DNA of 64,000 nucleotides. Source: an uncultured Rhodopila sp. Its GTDB lineage: Bacteria; Pseudomonadota; Alphaproteobacteria; Acetobacterales; Acetobacteraceae. Position 1 is the first letter of the stretch. Each line of letters opens with the position of its first letter. The DNA lies in contig CAINOE010000213.1 of NCBI GenBank assembly GCA_903851415.1, positions 41,419-105,418 on the forward strand, read 5' to 3'. The position numbers and the translations under genes were made by a program. This document shows, piece by piece, positions 34,352 through 45,065 of this stretch. The notes under the pieces are model-generated. The model had not been told where the DNA came from and searched no databases. It was given only the letters and a program-made list of their open reading frames with translations.

Positions 34352-35668
34352 ATGCGCCTGTCCCACGCTTTCATTCCGACACTCAAGGAAACGCCCGCCG
34401 AGGCGCAGATCGCCTCCCACCGGCTGATGCTCCGGGCGGGTCTGGTGCGGCAGACCTCGGCCGGCATCTACGCCTGGCTGCCGCTCGGCCTGCGGGTGCT
34501 GCGCAATATCGAGCGCATCGTGCGGGCGGAGCAGGACGCGGCCGGCGCGCAGGAGATCCTGATGCCGACGATCCAGCCGGCCGAGCTGTGGAAAGAAAGC
34601 GGCCGGTATGAGGATTACGGCAAGGAGATGCTGCGCATCCGCGACCGCCACGACCGCGACATGCTGTACGGCCCCACGAATGAGGAGATGGTGACCGACC
34701 TGTTCCGCCAGTCGATCAGAAGCTACAAGGAATTGCCGCAGATTCTGTATCATATCCAGTGGAAGTTCCGCGACGAGGTGAGGCCCCGGTTCGGCGTGAT
34801 GCGCGGGCGCGAGTTCCTGATGAAGGACGCCTACTCCTTCGACATCGACCATGCCGGCGCGGTGAACAGTTATCGCAAGATGATGCTGGCCTATATGCGG
34901 ACCTTCCAGCGCATGGGCCTCAAGGCGATCCCGATGGAGGCCGACACCGGTCCCATCGGCGGCGACCTGTCGCATGAGTTCATCATCCTCGCGCCCACGG
35001 GCGAGAGCCAGGTTTATTACGACGCCGCCTTCGAGGAGATCGACTACCTCTCCGGCGACAGCTTCAGCCATGAAAAGCCCGAGGACCTGGCAAGGTTTTT
35101 CGAGGTCATGACCGGCCATTACGCCGCCACCGACGAAAAGCACGACGCCGCGCGCTGGGACCAGGTCGCCGCGAACCGCAAGCGCGAGGGCCGCGGCATC
35201 GAAGTCGGCCATATCTTCTACTTCGGCACCAAATACACGAAATCGATGGGTGCCGTCGTCGCCGGGCCGGACGGCAAGCCGCTGCACCCCGAGATGGGCA
35301 GCTACGGCGTCGGCGTGTCCCGTCTGGTGGGCGCGGTGATCGAGGCCAGCCATGACGACAACGGCATCATCTGGCCCGACAGCATCGCGCCCTTCAAAGC
35401 CGCCATCCTCAACCTGAAGATCGGGGATGCGGGGTGCGACGCGCTGTGCGAGCGGTTATATGCGGCGTTCGGCGGCAACGCGCTGTACGACGACCGCGCC
35501 GACAGGGCCGGGGCGAAGTTCGCCGATGCCGATCTGATGGGGCACCCGTGGCAGGTCGTCGTCGGGCCGCGCGGCGCGGCGGCGGGCACGGTGGAGCTGA
35601 AGCGGCGCGCCACCGGCGAGCGGGTGGAGGTGACGCCGGAGGAGGTGTTGGCGCGGATCGGGGCGTAG
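34352..35668 (+). CDS. proS: Prolyl-tRNA synthetase, short alphaproteobacterial form
   Basis: A class II aminoacyl-tRNA synthetase charging tRNA-Pro. Motif 1 region: [23 protein letters not shown]. Motif 2: [26 protein letters not shown]. Motif 3: [16 protein letters not shown]. At 438 residues it lacks the inserted editing (INS) domain of the roughly 570-residue E. coli enzyme, as is usual in this class; mischarged Ala-tRNA-Pro would need a free-standing editing factor. The C-terminal anticodon-binding domain ends ARIGA. Confidence 0.97.
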   Translation: MRLSHAFIPTLKETPAEAQIASHRLMLRAGLVRQTSAGIYAWLPLGLRVLRNIERIVRAEQDAAGAQEILMPTIQPAELWKESGRYEDYGKEMLRIRDRHDRDMLYGPTNEEMVTDLFRQSIRSYKELPQILYHIQWKFRDEVRPRFGVMRGREFLMKDAYSFDIDHAGAVNSYRKMMLAYMRTFQRMGLKAIPMEADTGPIGGDLSHEFIILAPTGESQVYYDAAFEEIDYLSGDSFSHEKPEDLARFFEVMTGHYAATDEKHDAARWDQVAANRKREGRGIEVGHIFYFGTKYTKSMGAVVAGPDGKPLHPEMGSYGVGVSRLVGAVIEASHDDNGIIWPDSIAPFKAAILNLKIGDAGCDALCERLYAAFGGNALYDDRADRAGAKFADADLMGHPWQVVVGPRGAAAGTVELKRRATGERVEVTPEEVLARIGA

Positions 35669-36111
35669 AGGCGTTCGGGCCGGTGTCGGATCGCGCGGTT
35701 GGCGGCGTTGGCTCGGCCGCAGGCGGGAAGCGAATGGTCAGGGCGAACGCTTGGTTCAAGCACCGCTTTTTCAACACAGAGGAGGCCGGAGGGGCACAGA
35801 GAACCACAGAGACGGCGCCCCGGATCGAAAGCCCGGGGAGTCGCTTGAAGTCGGTCTTCCGACTGTTTGCGTCCGACCCGAGTGCCGGGTCGCGGAAACG
35901 CACAGACCGCACCCTCGCCGCGCGAAGCGCCGTTCTTGCCTTCTCTGTGCCCTCTGTGGCCCTCGCTTCTTCCTCTGTGTTAGAATCTGTCTTGCGGGAC
36001 ATGCAACCGCCCGGGCGGCGGTTGTCTGGCAGGACCACCCGGTCATGTCCGGTCTCCGAAGATACAGCCCCGGTTCAACACGCACCCATATCCTCCTGGA
36101 ACCAATCCTGA
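35669..36111. other. Intergenic region proS-lolC with repeat element 4
   Basis: A 443-base gap in an otherwise tightly conserved cluster, filled mainly by inverted-repeat element 4 (35775-35979). No gene is supported; the ORFs on both strands read through the palindrome. Confidence 0.6.
35775..35979. repeat. 205-bp inverted-repeat element 4 (CACAGAG arms), gene-less
   Basis: The left arm has CACAGAG at 35775, 35795 and 35805; the right arm has CTCTGTG at 35943, 35952 and 35973. The reverse complement of the right arm closely matches the left (CACAGAGGA...GGCACAGAG...CACAGAG). The 131-base interior has no ORF resembling GxxExxY, unlike element 3. Confidence 0.85.
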
Positions 36112-37365
36112 ATGTTCGGCCCCTTCGAACGCATGGTCGCCGGCCGCTACCTGCGCGCCCGCAAAGGCGAGCGCTTCGTCTCGATCATCGCCATTTTCTC
36201 CCTTGTCGGCATTGCCCTCGGCGTCGCCACGCTGATCGTCGTCACCTCCGTCATGAGCGGCTTCCAGGTCGAACTGGTTTCCCGCATCCTCGGCGTGAAC
36301 GGCCATATCACCGTCGAGGCCTATGCCGGCCAGAAGCTGGATGACTATCAGAAGCTGGTGGCGCAGGTGCGCGGCCTGCCCGATGTCGCCTCCGCCACGC
36401 CCGTGCTGGACGGCCAGGCGCTGCTCAGCACCGAAGGCGGCGGCGCCCGCGGCGGCCTGGTCCGCGGCATCAGCCTGGACGATTTGCGCGCCCTGCACCC
36501 GATCAGCGACCATATCGTCAGCGGAAGCCTGTCCAACTTCACCGGGGATGACGCGATCCTCGTGGGTGTCGGGCTGGCGAGTGCCTACCGGCTGCGTGTC
36601 GGCGGCTCGCTGACGGTGATCTCGCCCGAGGGCGCGGCCACCGCGTTCGGCACCATCCCGCGGGTGCGGGCCTACAAAGTCGTCGCGATTTTCGACGCCG
36701 ACCTCAACGACTACAACAGCAGCGTCGTGTTCCTGCCGCTGCCGGCCGCGCAAATCTTCTTCCAGAAACCAAACGCCGTCACCGGGATCGAGATCCGTCT
36801 CCACGACCCCGATCAGGTCAACGCGGTGGGGCGGGAACTGGCGCCGCTGCTGCAGGGGCGGCAGGTTTATGCCCGCGACTGGCGTCATGCCAACGACACC
36901 ATCATCGGCGTGCTGCAGGTGCAGAAGGACACCATGTTCATCGTGCTTGGCATGATCGTCCTGGTGGCGGCGTTCAACGTGGTGTCCTCGCTGATCATGC
37001 TGGTGAAGGACAAGCGCTCGGACATCGCCGTTTTGCGCACCATCGGCGCCTCCAGCTTTTCCATCCTGCGCATCTTCCTGATGTGCGGCGCCTTCGTCGG
37101 CGTCAGCGGCACCTTTATCGGGACCATCATTGGCGTGCTGTTCTGCCGCAACATCGTCGCCGTGCAGCATTTCGTCGAAAATATCACCGGCGGGCGGGTG
37201 TTCGACGCGTCCGTGTTCATGCTGAGCGAGTTGCCGGACACGGTGGATTGGAACGATGTCGTGCGTGTCGTCGCGCTGGGCCTGGCCCTGTCGCTGCTGG
37301 CGACGCTGTATCCCAGTTGGCGGGCAGCCAAAACCGATCCGGTGGAGGCGCTGCGGCATGAGTGA
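36112..37365 (+). CDS. lolC: Lipoprotein-releasing ABC transporter permease LolC/LolE
   Basis: An inner-membrane subunit of the Lol system, which extracts outer-membrane lipoproteins from the inner membrane for LolA. The 417 residues show the MacB/FtsX layout: a cytoplasmic [13 protein letters not shown] start, the first transmembrane helix ([20 protein letters not shown]), a large periplasmic domain, then three C-terminal helices from [23 protein letters not shown] onward. Only one permease gene is present, so it may serve as a homodimer. It overlaps lolD by eight bases. Confidence 0.92.
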   Translation: MFGPFERMVAGRYLRARKGERFVSIIAIFSLVGIALGVATLIVVTSVMSGFQVELVSRILGVNGHITVEAYAGQKLDDYQKLVAQVRGLPDVASATPVLDGQALLSTEGGGARGGLVRGISLDDLRALHPISDHIVSGSLSNFTGDDAILVGVGLASAYRLRVGGSLTVISPEGAATAFGTIPRVRAYKVVAIFDADLNDYNSSVVFLPLPAAQIFFQKPNAVTGIEIRLHDPDQVNAVGRELAPLLQGRQVYARDWRHANDTIIGVLQVQKDTMFIVLGMIVLVAAFNVVSSLIMLVKDKRSDIAVLRTIGASSFSILRIFLMCGAFVGVSGTFIGTIIGVLFCRNIVAVQHFVENITGGRVFDASVFMLSELPDTVDWNDVVRVVALGLALSLLATLYPSWRAAKTDPVEALRHE

Positions 37366-38029
37366 GACGCTGGTTCTGCGCGGGGTCAGGCGGACCTATC
37401 GCGGCGACGCCGGCGACCTGCCGGTGCTGCGCGGCGCCGATTTGACCGTGCGGGCAGGCGAGATCGTGGCGCTGGTGGCGCCCTCGGGCGCGGGCAAATC
37501 GACCTTGCTGCACGCCGCCGGCTTGCTCGATCGGCCGGACGGCGGCGCGGTGGTGATCGAGGGCCGCGACGCCGGCGGCCTGGCCGATGCCGCCCGCACC
37601 GCTATCCGCCGCGATACCATCGGTTTCGTCTACCAGTTCCACCATCTGCTGCCGGAGTTCTCCGCGCTGGAGAATGTGGTGCTGCCGCAGATGATCGCCG
37701 GACGGTCGCGGCGGGCGGCGGCTGACCGGGGGCGGGCGCTGCTGTCGGCATTCGGTCTGGCGGAGCGCACGGGGCATTTGCCGGGGAAGCTGTCCGGCGG
37801 CGAGCAGCAGCGGGTCGCCATCGCGCGGGCGCTGGCCAACGGGCCGAAGCTGCTGCTGGCGGATGAGCCTACGGGCAATCTGGACGTGGCGACGGCCGAG
37901 GCGGTCTTCGCCGAGCTTCTGGCAATTGTCCGCGATCACGGGCTGGCGGCGCTGATCGCGACTCACAACCCGGAGCTGGCGGGGCGGATGGACCGGGTGG
38001 TAACGCTGCGGGACGGGCGGCTGGTGTAA
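37358..38029 (+). CDS. lolD: Lipoprotein-releasing ABC transporter ATPase LolD
   Basis: The ATPase of the LolCDE complex, 223 residues. Walker A is APSGAGKST, the Q-loop [12 protein letters not shown] is characteristic of LolD, the signature is LSGGEQQR and Walker [16 protein letters not shown] 37358 lies inside the end of lolC (overlap of eight bases), so the pair is translationally coupled; the track start 34 codons upstream is a lolC shadow. Confidence 0.95.
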   Translation: MSETLVLRGVRRTYRGDAGDLPVLRGADLTVRAGEIVALVAPSGAGKSTLLHAAGLLDRPDGGAVVIEGRDAGGLADAARTAIRRDTIGFVYQFHHLLPEFSALENVVLPQMIAGRSRRAAADRGRALLSAFGLAERTGHLPGKLSGGEQQRVAIARALANGPKLLLADEPTGNLDVATAEAVFAELLAIVRDHGLAALIATHNPELAGRMDRVVTLRDGRLV

Positions 38030-38048
38030 CGGGCGTTCCCGCGTAATC

Positions 38049-38098
38049 GTCATGGCCCCGCCTGTTGTCCGCGCCACGTGCCCGCTTGCGTGGCGCGG
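38049..38098. repeat. Degenerate REP-like palindrome
   Basis: CGTCATGGCCCCGCCTGTTGTCCGCGCCACG and the following CGTGGCGCGGAACAG resemble the long REP-like palindromes but with a decayed second arm. It lies just after the lolD stop. Confidence 0.5.
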
Positions 38099-38210
38099 AA
38101 CAGACGGTTTGCCGCCCACAAAGATGTGTCATTGGAGCATCGGAAGTGAGTGGCTGACCGCGCCCGGCAGTGTCTAGAAAACCTGTGGTCCGCCGAAGGA
38201 ACTTGATGCG

Positions 38211-39056
38211 ATGAACGGAAACGCTGCTGCCGTGCTCACCGACCGCGCTCACGACCAGTGTGTTTTTGAAACCCGCATCGCGCACCAACTGCGCACGGCA
38301 CCGCAGCAGGAGCGGCTGCGGCTCTACACCGAGCTATACAACGAATACACGGAAAAGTTCCCCGAGACCCTGCCGAAGGACAGCTCTGCGGCGGAACGGA
38401 TTGCGCGTTACGAAACCGCATTTCTGCGCCGGTTCCTGAAACCCTCGACCGTGATGGCCGAGATCGGGCCCGGACGGTGCCACCTTGCCGTCTCCCTCGC
38501 ACCGCATGTCGCCAGGATCTACGGCGTCGATGTCGCCGAGGTCGGCGCCGGCGCTGATAAGGGCGTTCCGAACTTCGAGCTGAAGCGGACCGACGGCATC
38601 CATATGCCGTTCGACAGCGACAGCATCGATCTGGTGATCAGCAATCAGCTTATGGAGCATCTGCATCCCGACGACGCATGCGACCAGCTTCGGGAAGTCC
38701 ATCGCGTGCTGCGGGCCGGCGGCAGGTATATCTGCATCACCCCCAGCCGGGTGAACGGCCCGCACGACTCCTCGGCCCGTTTCCGGGATATCCCCTGTCC
38801 GGTGCGGGACGGGGATTACCGGGCGAACGGACTTCATCTGCAAGAATATACCACCCGCGAACTGATGGCCCTGTTCGAGGCGGCCGGCTTCACGCGTTTC
38901 CAGAGCTTCATCGGCACCCGCGGCCATTATGTCGGGCTGCATCCGTCGATCATGAACGGGATCGAATCGACCGTGCGGCTGCTCCCGCCGGGGTTGCGGA
39001 AGCGGTCCCGCCTGCTCTCCGCGATATTGGGCAACAGGGTGTGCGGGACGAAGTAG
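38211..39056 (+). CDS. Class I SAM-dependent methyltransferase
   Basis: A 281-residue protein with an 80-residue helical lead and a Methyltransf_11/25-type core: motif I VMAEIGPGRCHLAVSLA, an acidic loop after strand 2 (YGVDVAEV) and the strand 4 region IDLVISNQLMEHLHPDD, followed by LREVHRVLRAGGRYICI. The substrate is unknown; similar proteins occur in polysaccharide and secondary metabolite loci. It has its own upstream spacer and no obvious operon partner. Confidence 0.82.
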   Translation: MNGNAAAVLTDRAHDQCVFETRIAHQLRTAPQQERLRLYTELYNEYTEKFPETLPKDSSAAERIARYETAFLRRFLKPSTVMAEIGPGRCHLAVSLAPHVARIYGVDVAEVGAGADKGVPNFELKRTDGIHMPFDSDSIDLVISNQLMEHLHPDDACDQLREVHRVLRAGGRYICITPSRVNGPHDSSARFRDIPCPVRDGDYRANGLHLQEYTTRELMALFEAAGFTRFQSFIGTRGHYVGLHPSIMNGIESTVRLLPPGLRKRSRLLSAILGNRVCGTK

Positions 39057-39225
39057 CCATCGGGCGCGCCGATCCCGCTGACCCGAAGCAACCTGCCGGG
39101 GGGGGGCCGGCCATGCCTGACTCGCTGCTCAACTTTTGCGGATCAAGCCGCCGCAATCAGTCAAGCGGCTTTCCGGGTGATTTAAACCAGGTAAAGAATC
39201 GGCCGTGAAATCACGGGAGAACAAC

Positions 39226-40521
39226 ATGGTCCGGTTCGCCGGCATTTTGCAGAAGCGTTGCGCACCGGGTGCAAAACCGCTGCGCCGGCACCTTGTCTCC
39301 TCGATAGCGATGCTCCTCGCCGCGATCGGCGTGCCCGGCGCTCCGGCGAGGGCCGGGACGCACGATCTCACGGCACGACTTCAGCGTGTGCTCGACAGCT
39401 ACGTCGCGGATCGCGGTCAGGCCGAAGCGATATCCGGCGTCGCGCTGCAGGTGGATCTCGGCGGCGGAAAGCCGGCGATCGCACTGTTCTCCGGAAATAA
39501 CGGCCTGCCCGATACGAAGCCGATCGATTCGCGGACGCTGTTTCAGATTGGGAGCAATACAAAACATTTCACCGCCGCCCTGATTTTGATGCTGGAGGCC
39601 GCGGGCAGGCTCAACATCGATCAAACCGTCGGCGACTGGCTGCCGCAATACCCGGCCTGGAAGCAGGTAACGATCCGTTCCTTGCTCAATATGACAAGCC
39701 CGATCCCGAACTATTCGGAAACCCCCGAAATCGGCCGGTTGATTGCCGCGGACATTCATCATCAGTTCACGGACCAGGAGTTGATCGCCGCGGTCGATCC
39801 CGGCAACGGCAAATCGTTTCCGACCCCCACTGGATGGTTTTATTCCAACACCAACAACATTCTCGCCGGCCTGATCATCGAGGCTGCCTCCGGCATGGAC
39901 TACAAGACCGCGCTCGAAACGATGATCCTGAAGCCGCTGCATCTGCGCGATACATTCTACTCCAACGGCGAGTATCCACCCCGAATCGAGGCGCGCGAGC
40001 CGCGCGGCCTGTTCGAAAACGCCGGCTGCCTGTTGTACCAGCCGGAGCCGTGCACCACGTCCACGCTGGCGCCGCTCATCGGCAAGGACGTGCACACGCA
40101 AAACATGTCCTGGGCCGGTCCGGCGGGCGCCATCGTCTCGAATATGAACGATCTCGATCTTTGGATCCGTGCCCTGTTCGGGCTGAAGGTGTTCCCGCAG
40201 CAACAGCTCGACGAGATGACCAGCATCGTGTCGCATAAGACCGGGCTTCCCATCGCAGACGTCAGTGCCGGCGATCCGGCGGGATTCGGCCTCGATCTCG
40301 GGCGGGCCTATCAGGACGCGCTGGGCGGCGCCGTGTGGTTCTACCAGGGGACGACGCTGGGCTTCAGGGCCACATTCGTATACTGGCCGCAATATGACCT
40401 CGTGATGACAACCGCAACCAACAGCCAGCCGCCCGACGGGGAGGATTCGCTCAACAAGCTGGTCGTAGGCTCGGCCTTCACCGTCCTGAAAGAGTCCGGC
40501 GCGCTCGGCACCGGCAACTGA
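39226..40521 (+). CDS. Serine hydrolase of the beta-lactamase/AmpC-EstB family, exported
   Basis: A 431-residue protein with an N-terminal export signal (LVSSIAMLLAAIGVPGAPARA). The catalytic SxxK is QIGSNTKHFTAALI, the second motif is YSN in GWFYSNTNN, and the C-terminal part has the FYQGTTLGFRATF region equivalent to the third motif. Such proteins are D-aminopeptidases, esterases or peptidoglycan-active enzymes more often than true beta-lactamases; the substrate is unknown. ATG 39226 follows GGGAG, better than 39205. Confidence 0.85.
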   Translation: MVRFAGILQKRCAPGAKPLRRHLVSSIAMLLAAIGVPGAPARAGTHDLTARLQRVLDSYVADRGQAEAISGVALQVDLGGGKPAIALFSGNNGLPDTKPIDSRTLFQIGSNTKHFTAALILMLEAAGRLNIDQTVGDWLPQYPAWKQVTIRSLLNMTSPIPNYSETPEIGRLIAADIHHQFTDQELIAAVDPGNGKSFPTPTGWFYSNTNNILAGLIIEAASGMDYKTALETMILKPLHLRDTFYSNGEYPPRIEAREPRGLFENAGCLLYQPEPCTTSTLAPLIGKDVHTQNMSWAGPAGAIVSNMNDLDLWIRALFGLKVFPQQQLDEMTSIVSHKTGLPIADVSAGDPAGFGLDLGRAYQDALGGAVWFYQGTTLGFRATFVYWPQYDLVMTTATNSQPPDGEDSLNKLVVGSAFTVLKESGALGTGN

Positions 40522-40599
40522 CCGCTCGCGAATCTCTGTCCATTTCCGCGCGGGTCTGGCAAACTGACCAGGATTTAACCCCGGCGGAACCCCCTCTTC

Positions 40600-41706
40600 A
40601 TGTACCTCAAATCCGCGATCGGCGCCGTCCTCCTGCTGCTTTCGGCCGGGGCGGTCGCCCAGCCCGCGCCGCCCAAAGCCGTCCCCGTCGGCGTGGTCGA
40701 AGCCACCAGGCAGCCGATAACCCGCGGCGCCGCCTTCGTCGGCCGCATCGAGGCGACGGAAAAGGTCGAAATCCGCGCCCGCGTCACCGGCTACCTGGAT
40801 GCCGTGCTGTTCAAGGAAGGCGACACGGTCGCCCAGGGCGCGCCGCTCTACCGCATCGAGAAAGCCCCGTTCGAGGCCGCCCTCCAGGAAGCCCGCGGCG
40901 CCCTGGTCCAGGCGCAGGGCAACTACGCCAACGCCAGCGTCCAGCGGCAGCGCGCTGACGAACTGGTCAAGACCAGCGCCACCTCCGTCGCCGTCCGCGA
41001 CGAACGCCGCGCCGCCGAGACCAACGCCCAGGGCGCCGTGATCCGCGCCGACGCCAACGTCAGCACTGCGCAGATCAACCTGTCCTACACCGACATCACC
41101 GCCCCCATCGCCGGCCGCATCGGCCGATCGGCGGTCACCAAGGGCAACGTTGTTTCACCCGATTCCGGCGTGCTGACCGTCATCCTCAGCGAAGACCCGA
41201 TCTACGCCGTGTTCCCGGTCAGCCAGCGCGAGTTCCTGCGCGTCAAGAAAACCGAGGATAAGCTGAACACCAACGCCCTGCTCGTGAAGCTGCGCTTCGC
41301 CGACGGGACGCTGTATCCCGAGGACGGCAAGATCAATTTCGTCGATGTCAAGGTCGATCGCGGCACCGACACCGTCACCGTCCGCGCCACGGTGCCCAAC
41401 CCGCACGGCGCGCTGGTCGATGGCGAGTTCGTCACCGTCACCGTGCAGGGCGACACGCCGGATGAGAAAGTCGTCGTCCCGCAGGCCGCGCTGATCTCCG
41501 ACCAGGGCGGCACCTATGTCTTCGTCGCAGAGAACGGCAAAGCGGTCGTGAAACGCCTCAAGCTCGGCCCGGAGGCCGGATCCAACGTCGTCGTCGAACA
41601 GGGGCTGGACGGCGGCGAGCAGGTGATCGTCGAGGGCCTGCAAGGCCTGCGCCCGAACGCCCCGGTCGAACCGGCGCCGATCGCCGTCGCGATTCCGGGC
41701 GGCTAA
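40600..41706 (+). CDS. RND efflux periplasmic adaptor (AcrA/MexA type)
   Basis: The membrane-fusion subunit of a tripartite efflux pump, 368 residues. The signal peptide ends SAGAVAQP without a lipobox cysteine. [25 protein letters not shown] is the lipoyl half-motif, followed by an alpha-hairpin rich in Ala/Gln ([12 protein letters not shown]), then [17 protein letters not shown] and the beta-barrel. It lies four bases before the RND permease gene. No outer-membrane channel gene follows, so a shared TolC-like protein is expected. Confidence 0.93.
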   Translation: MYLKSAIGAVLLLLSAGAVAQPAPPKAVPVGVVEATRQPITRGAAFVGRIEATEKVEIRARVTGYLDAVLFKEGDTVAQGAPLYRIEKAPFEAALQEARGALVQAQGNYANASVQRQRADELVKTSATSVAVRDERRAAETNAQGAVIRADANVSTAQINLSYTDITAPIAGRIGRSAVTKGNVVSPDSGVLTVILSEDPIYAVFPVSQREFLRVKKTEDKLNTNALLVKLRFADGTLYPEDGKINFVDVKVDRGTDTVTVRATVPNPHGALVDGEFVTVTVQGDTPDEKVVVPQAALISDQGGTYVFVAENGKAVVKRLKLGPEAGSNVVVEQGLDGGEQVIVEGLQGLRPNAPVEPAPIAVAIPGG

Positions 41707-41710
41707 GAAG

Positions 41711-44700
41711 ATGATCTCCTCGGTTTTCGTCGATCGCCCGCGCCTGGCGATCGTCATTTCGCTGCTGATCACCATCGCCGGGCTGATCTCCATCCTGGTC
41801 ATCCCGGTGGCGCAGTATCCGGACGTGGTGCCGCCGCAGGTCTCCGTCACCACGGTCTATCCCGGGGCCTCCGCCGCCGTGGTCGAAGCCACGGTCGCCC
41901 AGCCCATCGAGGCGCAGATCGTCGGCGTCGACAAGCTGATCTACATGAAGAGCGTCAGCGGCGACGACGGCAGCTACACGCTGAGACTGTCCTTCGAGCT
42001 TGGCACCGACCCCGACATCAACACTGTCAACGTCAACAATCGCGTGCAGGTCGCGATGTCGAAACTGCCGGCGGAGGTGCGCCAGCAGGGTGTGACGGTG
42101 AAGAAGCAGTCCTCCGCCATGCTCGGCGTGATCGCGGTGTATTCGCCGAAGCAGACGCACGACGGGCTGTTCGTATCGAACTATGTGGCGATCAACCTGC
42201 TGGACCAGATCAAGGCCAGCCCGGGCGTCGGCGACGCCTACCCGTTCGGCCCGCAGGACTATGCCATGCGGGTATGGCTGCAAACCGACCGCATGAGCGG
42301 CCTCGGCCTGACCGCGGCCGACGTCATCGACGCGATCAAGGCGCAGAACGCCCAGGCCGCCGCCGGCCGCATCGGCGCCCGGCCGATCAGCAATGACCAG
42401 CAGTTGCAGTTGAATATCCAGTTGAAGGGGCGGCTGACGACGGTCGCGGAGTTCGAGAACATCGTCATCCGCGCCAACCAGGACGGCTCGGTGCTGCGGC
42501 TGCGCGACATCGCCCGGGTCGAGCTGGGCGCGGTGTCGCTGGATCGCGAAACCAAGCTGGACGGCGGCAGTTCGGCGTTGATCGCGCTGTATCAGACGCC
42601 GGGGGCCAACGCGGTGGCGACCCTGGCGGGCGTCAGGAAGCAGTTGCAGGAGCTGTCGAAGGACTTCCCGGCAGACCTGGAATGGAAGGTCACCTACGAC
42701 ACCACGACTTTTGTCACCGACACGATCCATGAGGTGATGAAGACGCTGGTCGAAGCCTTCGTGCTGGTCGTCCTGGTCGTCTATCTGTTCCTCGGCAGCT
42801 TCCGCGCCACCCTGATCCCGACGCTGGCGGTGCCGGTCAGCCTGATCGGCGCGTTCATCGTGCTGAACGCCATCGGCTATTCCGCCAACTCCGTCAGCCT
42901 GCTGGCCGTCGTGCTGGCCATCGGCATCGTCGTCGATGACGCGATCGTCGTGGTCGAGGCGGTCGAGCATGAGATGGAGGCGCATCCCGAACGCTCCGTC
43001 GCGGACTCCACGAAAAACGCGATGAAGCTGATCACCGCCCCGGTCATTGCGATCACCCTGGTGCTGCTGTCGGTGTTCGTGCCCATCGGCTTCATCGCCG
43101 GCATCTCCGGCGAGTTGTTCCGCCAGTTCGCGGTCACCGTCGCGGTGGCGATGCTGCTCTCGGCGATCAACGCGCTGACCTTGTCTCCGGCGCTATGCGC
43201 GCTGCTGCTGAAGCCGCATCATGGACCGCGCCGCGGCCCCATCGGCTATGTGATGCGGGCGATCGACCGGGTGCGCGACGCTTACGGCATGGTGGTGGCG
43301 CGGCTGGTGCGCATCGCCATCATCAGCATCCCGATCACCCTGGTCGCCGCGTTCGGGGTCTTCGGCCTGAGCAAGATCACGCCCACCGGCTTCCTGCCGC
43401 AGGACGACCAGGGCGCATTCTTCGTGCTGGTACAGCTTCCGGACGGCGCCTCCGTCGGCCGCACCGAGGCGATCATCGACAAGGTCAACGCGGTGCTGAA
43501 GGAGGAGCACGCGATCGAGGACGTCTCTTCCATCGCCGGCTTCAACTTCCTCGACGGCATCTCGCAGTCCAACGCCGCCTTCCTGATCGTCACCTTGAAG
43601 CCATTCGAGGAGCGCCACGACCCGGCGCAGTCCGCCGACGCGGTCATCGGCCGCCTGAGCGGGAGCCTGCGCGGCGTGCGCGGCGCGACGGTGGTGCCGC
43701 TGGCGCCGCCGCCGATCATCGGGCTCGGCAGCGGCGGCGGGTTTGCGTATGTGCTGCAGGATACGCGGGGCGGCGATGCCAAGGCGATGGCGCAGGTGCT
43801 GCGGGGGCTGCTGGTGGCGGCGAACCAGGACCCGCAACTGACCCGGGTGTTCAGCACGTTCTCGGCCACCAACCCGTCGATCTACCTGGATGTCGACCGC
43901 GACAAGGCGCAGATCCTGGGGGTGCCGCTGACCAGCCTGTTCCAGACGCTGCAGGCGAATCTCGGCGGCGCGTATGTCAACGACTTCAACCTGTTCGGGC
44001 GCACCTGGCAGGTGCAGGTGCAGGCGGAGGCGCCCGATCGCGGCTCGATCGACGACATTTACCGTTTGAACGTGAAGGGGGCCGGCGGCGAGATGGTGCC
44101 GCTGCGCAGCCTGATCGAGGTGCGGGTGGTGCAGGGGCCGCAGTCGCTGATCCGCTACAACAACCGCCGCGCCGTGGTGATCCAGGGCTCGGGCGCGCCG
44201 GGCGTGTCGTCGGGGGCGGCGCTGGCGGCAATGGATGCGGTGGCGGCGCGGACGTTGCCGTCGGGCTATCGTGGCGACTGGACCGATACGTCGTTCCAGG
44301 AGAAGCGGGCGGAGGGGCAGACCGGGATCATCCTGGGGTTTGCGCTGCTGTTCGCCTACCTGTTCCTGGTGGCGCTGTATGAGAGCATCACCATTCCGGT
44401 GCCGGTGCTGCTGTCGGTGATCGTCGGCGTGCTGGGGTCCTTCGCCGCCATCCTCCTCGGCGGCCTGACTTTGGACCTGTATGGGCAGATCGGCATGGTC
44501 GTGCTGATCGGGCTGGCGGCCAAGAACGGCATCCTGATCGTCGAGTTCTCGAAGGCCGAGCGCGAGAAGGGCGTCCCGCTGCTGCGCGCCGCGGCCGAGG
44601 GGGCGCGGTTGCGGTTCCGCCCGGTGATGATGACGAGCTTCGCGTTTATTTTGGGGCTGTATCCGCTGGTGGTGGCGGTGGGGCCGAGCCAGTTGGCGCG

Positions 44701-44848
44701 GCGGAATGTGGGCACGCCGGTGTTCGGCGGGATGATCGCGGCGAGCTTCCTGGGGATTTTTGTCATCCCGATCCTGTACGTGGTGTTCCAGTCGGTGCGG
44801 GAGCGGTTGAAGGGGCAGGGGCGGAAGGAGGAGGTTCCGGCTGAATAG
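41711..44848 (+). CDS. RND multidrug efflux permease (HAE1/AcrB type)
   Basis: An inner-membrane proton-driven drug exporter of 1045 residues with the standard 12-helix RND plan. It begins [19 protein letters not shown]. The TM4 proton-relay motif is [19 protein letters not shown] with its paired Asp. The N-terminal repeat has [16 protein letters not shown] and the second half [15 protein letters not shown]. The C-terminal helix ends [10 protein letters not shown]. It is co-transcribed with the adaptor gene. Pump substrates cannot be told from sequence; no regulator gene is adjacent. Confidence 0.95.
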   Translation: MISSVFVDRPRLAIVISLLITIAGLISILVIPVAQYPDVVPPQVSVTTVYPGASAAVVEATVAQPIEAQIVGVDKLIYMKSVSGDDGSYTLRLSFELGTDPDINTVNVNNRVQVAMSKLPAEVRQQGVTVKKQSSAMLGVIAVYSPKQTHDGLFVSNYVAINLLDQIKASPGVGDAYPFGPQDYAMRVWLQTDRMSGLGLTAADVIDAIKAQNAQAAAGRIGARPISNDQQLQLNIQLKGRLTTVAEFENIVIRANQDGSVLRLRDIARVELGAVSLDRETKLDGGSSALIALYQTPGANAVATLAGVRKQLQELSKDFPADLEWKVTYDTTTFVTDTIHEVMKTLVEAFVLVVLVVYLFLGSFRATLIPTLAVPVSLIGAFIVLNAIGYSANSVSLLAVVLAIGIVVDDAIVVVEAVEHEMEAHPERSVADSTKNAMKLITAPVIAITLVLLSVFVPIGFIAGISGELFRQFAVTVAVAMLLSAINALTLSPALCALLLKPHHGPRRGPIGYVMRAIDRVRDAYGMVVARLVRIAIISIPITLVAAFGVFGLSKITPTGFLPQDDQGAFFVLVQLPDGASVGRTEAIIDKVNAVLKEEHAIEDVSSIAGFNFLDGISQSNAAFLIVTLKPFEERHDPAQSADAVIGRLSGSLRGVRGATVVPLAPPPIIGLGSGGGFAYVLQDTRGGDAKAMAQVLRGLLVAANQDPQLTRVFSTFSATNPSIYLDVDRDKAQILGVPLTSLFQTLQANLGGAYVNDFNLFGRTWQVQVQAEAPDRGSIDDIYRLNVKGAGGEMVPLRSLIEVRVVQGPQSLIRYNNRRAVVIQGSGAPGVSSGAALAAMDAVAARTLPSGYRGDWTDTSFQEKRAEGQTGIILGFALLFAYLFLVALYESITIPVPVLLSVIVGVLGSFAAILLGGLTLDLYGQIGMVVLIGLAAKNGILIVEFSKAEREKGVPLLRAAAEGARLRFRPVMMTSFAFILGLYPLVVAVGPSQLARRNVGTPVFGGMIAASFLGIFVIPILYVVFQSVRERLKGQGRKEEVPAE

Positions 44849-45065
44849 TCTTCAGGCCGCGGCAGGCGATGCGATTTGGTATGATTGTGTCCCGCAATGG
44901 CCGGGGGACATTGGATTTTGGGGAAGGCAGCCGATCCTGGCGCGGGGCATCAGTTGCGGGACCATCACATTTTGGGGAAACCTCGTGATGTAATCAACCT
45001 ATAACGGAACTTCCTGTGCTCGGCCTTCGTCCCGGGTCGCAGCTCGTAGTTTCATCACCTCTCCC

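Noticed and set aside
34097-35353. 418-residue minus-strand ORF over proS
   Set aside because: It is a shadow of proS with His/Ala/Gly-rich composition and no motif.
35751-36344. ORFs crossing the CACAGAG repeat element 4 (for example with 'LLCALCGPRF')
   Set aside because: Such Leu/Cys-rich translations are the known look of CTCTGTG repeats and not of proteins; lolC starts at 36112.
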